This document shows positions 1 to 5,911 of a DNA stretch of 6,907 nucleotides, one piece after another. The stretch comes from JAAZPG01 sp012797375 (GTDB lineage: Bacteria; Acidobacteriota; Aminicenantia; Aminicenantales; UBA4085). The position numbers and the translations under genes are program-made. Positions within the stretch are counted from its first letter, which is position 1, and the number at the start of each line of letters is the position of its first letter. The DNA lies in assembly GCA_937868205.1 (NCBI GenBank), contig CALMMC010000078.1:1-6907 (forward strand), given 5' to 3'. The notes under the pieces were generated by a model. It was not told the DNA's origin. It ran no database searches and saw nothing but the letters and a program-made list of their open reading frames with translations.

Positions 1-66
1 GGGCGCTGAGATGGTTATAAGGGACAGTGCCAGGAGCTCGCCCTCGATCATCCGCTCCGTAGCCTC
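1..66 (-). pseudogene. In-frame continuation of the polyprenyl diphosphate synthase beyond the amber stop (runs off the left edge)
   Basis: Reading on in the same minus-strand frame after the TAG gives EATERMIEGELLALSLIT and further residues to the window edge, with no other stop. This matches the family segment that follows GDxL...A (compare SEAVNVIAEGEVLQL, recalled from E. coli IspB, where serine sits at the position of the stop). The coding frame is therefore intact on both sides of one nonsense codon. The codons nearest the edge (GCA, CTT, ATA, TCA) are less GC-biased than in the rest of the window. If the stop is an error, features 1-66 and 67-501 are one gene. Confidence 0.75.
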
Positions 67-501
67 CTAGAGCACGTCGATGATCTCGTAGCGGCGGGTC
101 CGCAGGGCTTCGTGGTTGGCCCGGATGAAGAGATGATCCCCCAGGAGAACGGTGATGTTGGCCCCCCACCGGGAATGGACCGTCTCCCGTCCGCGGCGCG
201 TGTCGGTTCGGTCGACGATGTCGTCGTGGACGAGGCTGGCCGCGTGGATGATCTCGATCACGGCCGACCAGAAGGCGGCGTCCGGGCCGGCCCCGTTGCC
301 GGTCATCCGGGCGCAGAGGGTGAGGAGGGCGGGGCGGAGCCGCTTCCCCCCGGCCGTGAAGAGGTAGGCGTTGATCTCGTCGACGAGGGGATTGTCGGAG
401 CGGATCATCTCGGACAGCCGGCTCTCGACGCGGTCGAGGTCCGGCCGGATCTCGGCGTAGAGCCCGGCGAGCGGGAGGGCGGAGTCGTTCGTTTCGGTCA
501 T
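67..501 (-). CDS. Trans-polyprenyl diphosphate synthase, N-terminal part, ended by an in-frame amber stop
   Basis: This gene belongs to the family that condenses isopentenyl diphosphate with allylic diphosphates to make the long prenyl chains of quinones. The 144 residues read to the TAG at 67-69 carry the family's N-terminal landmarks: GGKRLRP (residues 51-57), the first aspartate-rich motif in HDDIVD (DDxxD at 93-97, which binds Mg2+ and diphosphate), TRRGRETVH (101-109) and GDHLF (121-125). Family members are usually about 320-340 residues, and the second aspartate-rich motif is missing from this product, so as read it should be inactive. The same frame continues past the stop with recognisable family sequence (see 1-66), so this is a nonsense mutation, a base-calling error or a recoded codon rather than a natural end. 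The ATG at 501 has no clear Shine-Dalgarno sequence. tatD ends 40 bases upstream, so the two could be co-transcribed. Family assignment is firm; the state of the gene is uncertain. Confidence 0.85.
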   Translation of the reverse strand: MTETNDSALPLAGLYAEIRPDLDRVESRLSEMIRSDNPLVDEINAYLFTAGGKRLRPALLTLCARMTGNGAGPDAAFWSAVIEIIHAASLVHDDIVDRTDTRRGRETVHSRWGANITVLLGDHLFIRANHEALRTRRYEIIDVL

Positions 502-515
502 CGGAATCGCGGCTT

Positions 516-545
516 ATCTTAGCATTGAGAAGGGCCGCCCATCAA
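516..545 (-). promoter_or_regulatory. Weak candidate promoter for the polyprenyl diphosphate synthase
   Basis: On the minus strand TTGATG (540-545) and TAAGAT (516-521) are separated by 18 bases, each 4/6 to the sigma70 consensus. The predicted start near 509 would leave a leader of about 8 bases. The -35 overlaps the tatD stop codon. It could be chance; read-through from tatD is the alternative. Confidence 0.25.
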
Positions 546-1324
546 CGGGCGGGAAACAGGGACCGGAAATTCGCCGTCACGGCGGCGGCCAAGTCCTCCA
601 GGGGGAGGCCGCGGAGGGAGGCCAGCCGCCGGGCGGTCTCGAGGACGAAGGCGGGCTCGTTGCGCTTGCCCCGGTGGGGGACGGGCGCCAGGTAAGGGGC
701 GTCGGTCTCGACGAGGATCCGGTCGAGGGGCAGGACCCGGGCGACGTCCCGGAGGGCCGCGGCGTTGGGAAACGTCAGGATCCCGGAAAAGGAGACGAGG
801 AAGCCGCGGTCGATCATCGCCTCGGCGATCTCCCGGTCCTCGGTGAAGCAGTGGAGGATGCCGCCGCGGCTGAAGCCCTCGGCGTCGACGGCCTCGCGGA
901 TATCCGCCCCGGCCAGACGGCTGTGGATGACGGCCGGAAGGCCGAGCTCGCCGGCCAGGGCGATCTGTTCCCGGAAGGCGGCCCGCTGTTCGGCCGGGGT
1001 CGAGAAATCGTAGTGGTAGTCGAGGCCGATTTCGCCCACGGCCGCGATTTTCCCGTCCGCGGCCAGGGCCCGGAGCGCCGCGGCCTGGTCCGGGCGGCGA
1101 TGCTTGGCCTGGTGGGGATGGAGACCGGCCGCGGCCGTGATGTCCGGATGGCGGGCGGCCAGCTCGAGGACCGTTTGGAGCCCGGCCGGAAGGGAGACGT
1201 CGGCCGGGCAGAGAAAAGCCGAGACGCCGGCCGCCCGGGCCCGCTCGAGGACGGCCTCGCGGTCGGCCGCGAATTCGTCCAGGTCGAGGTGGCAGTGGCT
1301 GTCGGGAAGGGAGATCGGGTTCAT
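542..1324 (-). CDS. tatD: TatD family metal-dependent hydrolase (DNase)
   Basis: A 260-residue cytoplasmic TIM-barrel amidohydrolase-type enzyme, the usual family length. The metal-site motifs are all present in order: HxH in DSHCHLD (H10, H12), GLHPH (67-71), the glutamate in GEIGLDYH (E98), HSR (H134), HCF (H159), and D208 in ETDAPYLAP, followed by the typical HRGKRNEP. Family members such as E. coli TatD and YcfH act as Mg2+-dependent exonucleases, and some remove D-amino acids from tRNA. Despite the name they are not needed for Tat export. The ATG at 1324 fits the family, because the HxH motif begins about 10 residues in. There is no Shine-Dalgarno sequence: the bases before the ATG are the T-tract of the upstream gene's terminator plus CACCCTT. 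How the gene is transcribed and its translation started is therefore unclear. The polyprenyl synthase follows after 40 bases. Confidence 0.96.
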   Translation of the reverse strand: MNPISLPDSHCHLDLDEFAADREAVLERARAAGVSAFLCPADVSLPAGLQTVLELAARHPDITAAAGLHPHQAKHRRPDQAAALRALAADGKIAAVGEIGLDYHYDFSTPAEQRAAFREQIALAGELGLPAVIHSRLAGADIREAVDAEGFSRGGILHCFTEDREIAEAMIDRGFLVSFSGILTFPNAAALRDVARVLPLDRILVETDAPYLAPVPHRGKRNEPAFVLETARRLASLRGLPLEDLAAAVTANFRSLFPAR

Positions 1325-1331
1325 AAGGGTG

Positions 1332-1370
1332 AAAAAAAATCCCCCGGTTCCGCGGACGGAACCGGGGGAT
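1332..1370 (-). terminator. Rho-independent terminator of the DUF885 gene
   Basis: A perfect 14-bp stem (arms 1339-1352 and 1357-1370, including CCCCCGGTTCCG) closes a 4-base loop at 1353-1356. Read on the minus strand, it is followed directly by eight T residues (1332-1339, the last of which also pairs at the base of the stem). It starts 12 bases after the DUF885 stop codon. This is an ideal intrinsic terminator in the minus direction. On the plus strand no T-tract follows, so it is one-directional. Its T-tract ends 7 bases before the tatD ATG. Confidence 0.95.
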
Positions 1371-1382
1371 GGCGACGCGGGA

Positions 1383-3152
1383 TTACTGGGCCATCTTCGC
1401 CTTGATCTGCCGGATCGGCAGGGGGCCGAAGCCGGTCAGCTTGTTCAAGAATTCCTTCTGGTTGAAGGCTTGGCCCTTGGCGGCTTTGTAATCCTTTTCC
1501 ATGTCCAGGATTTCCTGGTAGCCGGCATAGGGATAGAAGCTGTAGCCCGGGTTGAGGACGAGCATCTGCCATTTCCGCTCGGCCTCGGCCTCGGTCATGA
1601 AGCCGCCCTTGGTCATGTAGGCGATGACCTGTTCCTTGGTGAAATTGCCCTGGTGGACGTTGAGCTCCATCTGGAAGTCGATGACCGCTTTGAGCTTCAG
1701 CTTGAGCTGGTTCAGGCGCAGCCGGAGATCGTACTCGCCGAACCCGGCGTAGATGAACATCTCCTCGGTGTAGAGCGGCCAGCCGGTCAGGAGGGGCTGG
1801 GCGAAGGGGGCGAGCTTCCGGACGATGGAGGAGGGGACGGCGGCGGCCGCCGCGGCCGGGAAGAACATCCCGGGATAGACGCGCTCGACCGTCCAGAAGT
1901 ACAAGTAGAAGTTGTTGAATTCCTCGAGGAAGGATTGAACCTTGTCCTCCGGCCAGGAGGCCGGGACGGGCTGGATCTGGATTTTGTAGTCGCCGCCGTT
2001 TTCATACGCGGTCGGGGGGATGAACTTCAGCCAGGTCAGGCCCTGGAAGATGGGCTCCATGGGATCGATGGAGACGTTCGCCGAGGGGATATCCAGGATA
2101 TTCGTCTTTTCGATGAAGGATTTGATTTCCCCGGCGGCGTTCTTGATCTTCCCGATCCAGGCGTCCTTGGCGATGTGGTCGCCCTGGATCTTGTCCAGAA
2201 CGCCCTTGATGACCAGGTTCCGGTTGGCGTCCTCGCTGCCGGCGTTGATTTTGTTGAGGTCGACGTTGGGATACATGATCTGGTACAGCGGGATGCAGAC
2301 CAGGGCCATTTCCCGTCGGATGTTGTTGTAGTCGGCCTTGGAGCGGTTGACGAGCTCCTCGGTCATGAGGGAGGTCTGGCCGGTCAGGCGGAGCAGCCGG
2401 GCGTGAGCCTCGGGGCCGAGCCGGAAATTCCCGGTGGATTTCGCCATGAGCTCGTTCTGCAGGAACCGGTCCCAATCCTCCAGGGCGGCCGTGAGCTTGG
2501 TCAACTCGGCGTTGAATTTGTTCCGGGCGTCGGCGCCGGACTTCTCGATGAGGCCGGGGACGTCGTTCTTGAAGAAGGCGAGGATCGCCGGCATCTGATC
2601 GATGGCCGCTTGGGTGTACTCCGCCGGCGGCGTTTTGAGGTTTTCCTTGGCGAACTTGATGAAGCCGGGCAGGGCCTTGGCCCGCTCGGTCGCGGCCGCC
2701 AGCTTCGCGTCGGAGAAATTCTTCACCAGGAGCCCCCGAATGCCGTGAAGGAAAATCTCGTTGTAAAACAGGGGATTGTATTCCTGGGGATCCAGGTATT
2801 CCAGCCGGAACAGCTCGTAATCGAGCATGTCGAGCATCAGACGATGGTCGAGCTGCATCTCCGGGCTGAGCTTGTCGACGGCGATCTTCGTGATCATTTC
2901 CTTGTTGACCGCGTCGACGGCCGTGGTCCGCTTGTCGATGGCGGACTCGGAAAAATCCTCGATCTTATTGTCGTATTTGCCGAACCCGGCCAGGGTGGCC
3001 GCCGTCGGGTAAAACTTCCAATATTCATCGAGGTAGGAATTCACGAGCTTGGTGAACTTGGCGTCCTCCGCCGTTTGCTGGGCGGAGAGAAAGCCGGTTC
3101 CGCCAAGGATGAAGATTCCCATGATGAGGGAAGCGATCAGCGCCTTTTTCAT
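1383..3152 (-). CDS. Exported DUF885-family protein with a degenerate metal-binding motif
   Basis: A 589-residue protein with a Sec signal peptide (MKK, hydrophobic core to about residue 22, likely cleavage after LSA at 24), so it is exported. DUF885 hallmarks are visible: the N-terminal YPTAATLAGFGKYD...DFS (48-68), LDHRLMLDML (101-110), YNPLFYNEIFLHGIRGLL (125-142), then GWPLYTEE (457-464; family GWALYxE), VIDFQMELNVHQGNFTKEQVIAYM (490-513; family VVDTGxHxxGWxxxQAxxYM) and NPGYSFYPYAGYQEIL (534-549; family PGQAxxYxxG). Related proteins are thought to be zinc peptidases using HExxPGH. Here that position reads ERVYPGM (423-429), so both histidines and the glutamate are lost while YPG remains. 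The protein is probably non-catalytic, or works differently; a binding or chaperone role would be a guess. The ATG at 3152 is supported by overlapping AGGAGG sites. It is transcribed alone: promoter upstream, strong terminator downstream. Confidence 0.85.
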   Translation of the reverse strand: MKKALIASLIMGIFILGGTGFLSAQQTAEDAKFTKLVNSYLDEYWKFYPTAATLAGFGKYDNKIEDFSESAIDKRTTAVDAVNKEMITKIAVDKLSPEMQLDHRLMLDMLDYELFRLEYLDPQEYNPLFYNEIFLHGIRGLLVKNFSDAKLAAATERAKALPGFIKFAKENLKTPPAEYTQAAIDQMPAILAFFKNDVPGLIEKSGADARNKFNAELTKLTAALEDWDRFLQNELMAKSTGNFRLGPEAHARLLRLTGQTSLMTEELVNRSKADYNNIRREMALVCIPLYQIMYPNVDLNKINAGSEDANRNLVIKGVLDKIQGDHIAKDAWIGKIKNAAGEIKSFIEKTNILDIPSANVSIDPMEPIFQGLTWLKFIPPTAYENGGDYKIQIQPVPASWPEDKVQSFLEEFNNFYLYFWTVERVYPGMFFPAAAAAAVPSSIVRKLAPFAQPLLTGWPLYTEEMFIYAGFGEYDLRLRLNQLKLKLKAVIDFQMELNVHQGNFTKEQVIAYMTKGGFMTEAEAERKWQMLVLNPGYSFYPYAGYQEILDMEKDYKAAKGQAFNQKEFLNKLTGFGPLPIRQIKAKMAQ

Positions 3153-3155
3153 CTT

Positions 3156-3165
3156 CCTCCTCCTT
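3156..3165 (-). promoter_or_regulatory. Strong Shine-Dalgarno site of the DUF885 gene
   Basis: The minus strand reads AAGGAGGAGG here, with AGGAGG ending 6 or 3 bases before the ATG at 3152. It fixes the start and is the strongest ribosome binding site in the window. Confidence 0.85.
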
Positions 3166-3190
3166 GATCTGTAAAGTTTTTTAAAGGCAA

Positions 3191-3219
3191 ATCCTAGCAG
3201 ACTTGCCCCCGGATTGCAA
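3191..3219 (-). promoter_or_regulatory. Candidate promoter of the DUF885 gene
   Basis: On the minus strand TTGCAA (3214-3219) and TAGGAT (3191-3196) are exactly 17 bases apart, each 4/6 to consensus. Transcription would start near 3184 and leave a leader of about 30 bases containing the Shine-Dalgarno site. A perfect TATAAT overlaps at 3219-3224 but has no acceptable -35 at 17-18 bases. The 150-base gap 3153-3302 is AT-rich relative to the genes and shows no convincing terminator for fabH. Confidence 0.45.
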
Positions 3220-3302
3220 TTATAAAGAGCTTTTTAGCTTTTTCGATTTCCGGGCCGCGCCATTTCATCTTCTCTGTTTAAAAACAAGCAAGGATCGTGC
3301 CA

Positions 3303-4304
3303 TCACCACCGGAGGGCGGCCGAGGCCCAGGTGAATCCCGAGCCGAAGGCGGTGAGAATCACGATGTCGTCCGCCTTCAGGAGCCCGGCCTTGACCGTCT
3401 CGTCCAGGGCGATGGGAATCGACGCGGCCGTCGTGTTCCCGTACTTCTCGATGTTGCGGACGACCTTTTCGACGGGAATCTTGAGATTCTGGGCGACCAT
3501 GAGGGAAATGCGGTCGTTGGCCTGGTGGGGGATGAGCCAACGGACGTCGTCGATCGTCAGGCCGTTGGCGGTCAGGGCCGCCCGGACCGCTTCCGGCATC
3601 CGCTCGACGGCGTTGACGAAGACCCGCTTGCCGTCCATCCGCGGGTAGTAGAGCTTTTGATCGAAGATCTCGGGCGTGTAAGTCGGATTCTTCTTGGAGC
3701 TCGGCACGTCCAGGGAAAGGATCTTGGAGAACCGTCCGTCGCCGAAGAGATGAGTGGAGAGAAGGGCGTGGCCCGAGCCGTCCGTCGACGGCTCGCAGAC
3801 GACCGCCCCGGCCCCGTCGCCGAAGAGGACGGCCATGTCCCGGCCGGCGTCGGAATAGTCCAGGTTGTGGGACTGAACCTCGGAGGCGACGACGAGGATT
3901 TTCTTGTACGTCCCGGCCCGGATGAACTGGTCGGCGACCGAGAGGGCGTAGATGAAGCCGCTGCACTGGGCCCGGACGTCGAGGGCCCCGATAGGGCCGC
4001 AGCCCAGGGCGGCCTGGATTTCGACCCCGATGCCCGGGAAGTAATGATCGGGGGAGAGGGTGGCGGCGATGATGAAATCGACGTCGGCCGGCGCGCACCG
4101 GGCGTCCTCGAGGGCCGCCTTGGCCGCCTCCAGGCCCAGGGTCATGCTTCCGACGCCGTCCTCGGCGTAGCGGCGGGTCCGGATGCCGGAGCGCTGGACG
4201 ATCCAATCGTCCGTCGTGTTCATGATTTTTTCCAGGTCGAAGTTGGAGACGACCTTGGGCGGGAGGTAGCGGCCGGTTCCGGTGATGACCGTTCGAATGC
4301 TCAT
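3303..4304 (-). CDS. fabH: 3-oxoacyl-[acyl-carrier-protein] synthase III (KAS III)
   Basis: A 333-residue cytoplasmic thiolase-fold enzyme that condenses acetyl-CoA (or a branched acyl-CoA) with malonyl-ACP to start fatty-acid synthesis. The Cys-His-Asn triad is visible: C114 in RAQCSGFIYAL, H260 in IPHQAN and N290 in YGNTTAASIP. FGDGAGA (161-167), the N-terminal TDDWIVQRSGIRTRRYA and the C-terminal FGSGFTWASAALRW are also typical. A longer reading from a TTG at 4325 is open, but the ATG at 4304 is the better start. It aligns with the family N-terminus (ITGTGRYLP), has AGGTGAGG 8 bases upstream, and the predicted transcription start at about 4327 leaves no room for the longer form to be translated. 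fabH stands alone rather than in a plsX-fabH-fabD-fabG-acpP cluster, with its own promoter and no clear terminator. The wider KAS III family includes secondary-metabolite and OleA-like enzymes, but nothing here points away from FabH. Confidence 0.95.
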   Translation of the reverse strand: MSIRTVITGTGRYLPPKVVSNFDLEKIMNTTDDWIVQRSGIRTRRYAEDGVGSMTLGLEAAKAALEDARCAPADVDFIIAATLSPDHYFPGIGVEIQAALGCGPIGALDVRAQCSGFIYALSVADQFIRAGTYKKILVVASEVQSHNLDYSDAGRDMAVLFGDGAGAVVCEPSTDGSGHALLSTHLFGDGRFSKILSLDVPSSKKNPTYTPEIFDQKLYYPRMDGKRVFVNAVERMPEAVRAALTANGLTIDDVRWLIPHQANDRISLMVAQNLKIPVEKVVRNIEKYGNTTAASIPIALDETVKAGLLKADDIVILTAFGSGFTWASAALRW

Positions 4305-4312
4305 GTCTTGAA

Positions 4313-4320
4313 CCTCACCT
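4313..4320 (-). promoter_or_regulatory. Shine-Dalgarno site that decides the fabH start
   Basis: AGGTGAGG on the minus strand ends 8 bases before the ATG at 4304. It lies inside the possible TTG-started extension (4305-4325), which argues for the shorter protein. Confidence 0.75.
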
Positions 4321-4333
4321 AGCAAGTGACGTC

Positions 4334-4362
4334 ATTATATTGAAGCGGCTCCGGTTTTGCAA
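4334..4362 (-). promoter_or_regulatory. fabH promoter, sigma70-like
   Basis: On the minus strand TTGCAA (4357-4362) is followed after exactly 17 bases by a perfect TATAAT (4334-4339). The predicted start is near 4327, giving a leader of about 23 bases that holds the Shine-Dalgarno site. It is back-to-back with the plus-strand promoter at 4371-4399. Confidence 0.7.
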
Positions 4363-4370
4363 AGACGGGA

Positions 4371-4399
4371 TTGACACGGACGCATGGGGCTTTTAAACT
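4371..4399 (+). promoter_or_regulatory. Promoter of the small exported DsbD-N-like gene
   Basis: A perfect -35 TTGACA (4371-4376) and TAAACT (4394-4399, 4/6) are separated by 17 bases. The predicted start near 4406 lies 14 bases before the ATG at 4420. A possible earlier ATG at 4384 falls inside this promoter, which supports the later start. Confidence 0.65.
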
Positions 4400-4419
4400 G
4401 TCCGGCGGGTGCTTCCCTT

Positions 4420-4914
4420 ATGAGAAAACTACGATTTCTCGCGATCGCCGCCGCCCTGGCCCTGGCGGGGGGAATTCCAGGGGCGGCCGCCGAGGACCTT
4501 ATTAAAATAGAAGCCGGCATCGCCCCCCGGCGGCTGGCCCGGGGCCGGGAAGGGAAGGTCGTCCTCAGGATCAGCTTGAGGAAAGGGATCGCCGTCTCGG
4601 CTCTCCCGGAGTTCAAGATCGAGGTCGAGGAAGGACCGGATCTCGTCTTTCCCAAGAATTTTTTCACCGGGTCGGATCTCGACCTGGCCCACGTCGAGAT
4701 CGACGGCCGCGACTGCCTCGACCTCCAAGGGCCGATCGAAATCCCGTTCACCGTCGGCCAGAAAGCCCGGCGGGGGGTCTATGTCCTGCGCGGCCGGGTC
4801 AAGTATTTCGCCTTCGACCGGGTCGGCGGCTGGTGTTTGAAATCCTCGGCGAAGTTTTCGACGGCCTATTCGACCTGGGCGATTCCGGTCAAGGCCGCGG
4901 CCTCGGGCGACTGA
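4420..4914 (+). CDS. Small exported protein, possibly similar to the DsbD N-terminal domain
   Basis: A 164-residue protein with a clear Sec signal peptide: MRKLR, an Ala/Leu-rich core, and a likely cut after GAAA at residue 24. The rest alternates hydrophobic and charged residues as a beta-sandwich does (KVVLRISL, FKIEVEE, IEIPF, VYVLRGRVKYFAF). I do not recognise the family with certainty. The order of features recalls the periplasmic N-terminal domain of DsbD-type proteins: a stretch around PEFKIEVEEGPDLVFPKNFF, a strand pair, then an RVKYFAF...GGWCL segment comparable to the YxxCxxxGxCxPP site. There only the second cysteine (C139) would be kept; the other cysteine, C99, lies elsewhere. 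No transmembrane or thioredoxin domain is attached, so it is not a full DsbD. The ATG at 4420 is preferred over 4384 because it starts the signal peptide and lies downstream of the promoter; the ribosome site is weak. It converges on the SDR gene with 16 bases between the stop codons. Confidence 0.7.
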   Translation: MRKLRFLAIAAALALAGGIPGAAAEDLIKIEAGIAPRRLARGREGKVVLRISLRKGIAVSALPEFKIEVEEGPDLVFPKNFFTGSDLDLAHVEIDGRDCLDLQGPIEIPFTVGQKARRGVYVLRGRVKYFAFDRVGGWCLKSSAKFSTAYSTWAIPVKAAASGD

Positions 4915-4930
4915 CGGGGCTTCGGCTTTC

Positions 4931-5902
4931 TCAGAGACGGCCGGCATCCCGGTACCAGGCGATCGTCTTTTCCAAGCCCTTCTCCAAGCTCCAGGACGCC
5001 TCGAAACCGAGGCGGGATTTCGCCTTGGCCATATCCGCCACCCAGGCCTTCTGCCGGTATTCCTTGTACTTGTCCCGGTTGGCGATGCCCACCGACCGGG
5101 TGAAGGGGCGGACGGCCTCGGCGAAAAACACGGCCGTCCGGATGACCGGGAAGGGAAGGATGATCCGGCGGGCACGGACGCCCAGCAAGCCGGCGGCCGC
5201 CCGGCCGAGATCCTCGAAGGTGCGGGGGACGGGGTCGCCGATGTTGAACACCTCGCCGGCGCCGGCGGCCGGTTCGGCCGCGGCCAGAAGCCCGTCGACG
5301 AGGTCGTCGATGTAGCAGACGGACATCGGCCGCGGTTGCCGGCCGAAGGAAAGAAGGACGCCGCGCCGGACGTATTTGAAGTAATCGAGAAAGCCCGGAT
5401 CCCGCGGCCCGTAGACCGGGCCGACGCGGACGACCGAGACGGGCAGGCGGTCCCTCCGGGCGAGGACTTCTCCTTCGGCCAGAAGCTTGGACCGGCCGTA
5501 TTCGGAAACGGGCCGGGCCGGATCGTCCTCGCGGCGGGGCCGGTCCGGGAGCGAAGGCCCCCCGGCCGCCGTCGTCGAGAGATAGACGAATCGCGGCCGG
5601 CGTTCCCCCCGGGGGAGGCCGTCCAGCAGGCTTGCCGTGCCTTTTTCGTTTACGATATAATACTCTTCCTTTCGCCTCGCCCGGGTCAGCCCGGCGAGAT
5701 GAAAGACGACGTCGAGATTTTCCGGCAGGGGCGGCCCGGCGTTCAATTCCCCCTGAAGAAGACGGACGCCGAGGCTCTCGAGAAAGCGGCCGCGGGCGGA
5801 ATCGCGGACGAGGGCGGTCACGGCTTCCCCCCGGGAGCGCAGGCGCTCGGCGAGATGGCCCCCGATGAAGCCCGTCGCCCCGGTGATCAAGATGCTGCGC
5901 AT
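4931..5902 (-). CDS. NAD(P)-dependent epimerase/dehydratase, extended SDR (3-beta-HSD-like)
   Basis: A 323-residue Rossmann-fold enzyme of normal length for extended short-chain dehydrogenases. The nucleotide-binding GATGFIGGHL (8-17) opens the protein. VVFHLAG (65-71), the active-site YLSTTAAG (S109-T111) and YGRSK (Y135, K139) follow, then VRVGPVYGPRDPG (158-170), YIDDLVDGLLAA (197-208) and VFNIGDP (218-224). The C-terminal part, with WVADMAKAKSRLGFEASWSLEKGLEKTIAWYRDAG, resembles the 3-beta-hydroxysteroid dehydrogenase/isomerase or NSDHL-like branch more than sugar-nucleotide epimerases such as GalE. The substrate cannot be read from sequence; a lipid-like or sugar-nucleotide substrate is possible. 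The ATG at 5902 sits immediately before the Rossmann motif and cannot move downstream. There is no Shine-Dalgarno sequence, and a strong promoter would start transcription only about 3 bases ahead of the ATG. The gene diverges from the S55-like gene. Confidence 0.93.
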   Translation of the reverse strand: MRSILITGATGFIGGHLAERLRSRGEAVTALVRDSARGRFLESLGVRLLQGELNAGPPLPENLDVVFHLAGLTRARRKEEYYIVNEKGTASLLDGLPRGERRPRFVYLSTTAAGGPSLPDRPRREDDPARPVSEYGRSKLLAEGEVLARRDRLPVSVVRVGPVYGPRDPGFLDYFKYVRRGVLLSFGRQPRPMSVCYIDDLVDGLLAAAEPAAGAGEVFNIGDPVPRTFEDLGRAAAGLLGVRARRIILPFPVIRTAVFFAEAVRPFTRSVGIANRDKYKEYRQKAWVADMAKAKSRLGFEASWSLEKGLEKTIAWYRDAGRL

Positions 5903-5911
5903 GAAATGGTG

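Noticed and set aside
87..103. GTAGCGGCGGGTCCG shared between the polyprenyl synthase and fabH (near 4167)
   Set aside because: Both copies encode RTRRY in unrelated proteins; a 15-base match in biased coding DNA is best explained by chance.
1104..3167. A 687-codon plus-strand open frame opposite tatD and the DUF885 gene
   Set aside because: It is antisense to two convincing genes, has biased low-complexity composition rich in Gly, Glu, Leu and Val, and shows no family motifs. Long stop-free antisense frames are expected when genes use mostly G or C at third positions.
3225..3250. Possible fabH terminator in the AGCTTTTTAGCTTTTT region
   Set aside because: The stem is short and AT-rich, pairs poorly on the minus strand, and lacks a following T-tract in the fabH direction.
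3297..4322. A 341-codon plus-strand frame almost exactly opposite fabH
   Set aside because: Same antisense effect of strong codon bias. FabH has its complete active site, promoter and ribosome site on the other strand.
4911..4934. Possible hairpin with a C(TTCG)G loop between the convergent stop codons
   Set aside because: The inner stem depends on three G-T pairs and has a mismatch, the outer stem is partly automatic because two convergent TGA codons are always complementary, and no T-tract follows in either direction.
4429..5175. A 248-codon minus-strand frame crossing the small exported gene and the 3' end of the SDR gene
   Set aside because: It is antisense to the signal-peptide gene and out of frame with the SDR, with no recognisable motif. 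The plus-strand gene has a good promoter and signal peptide.
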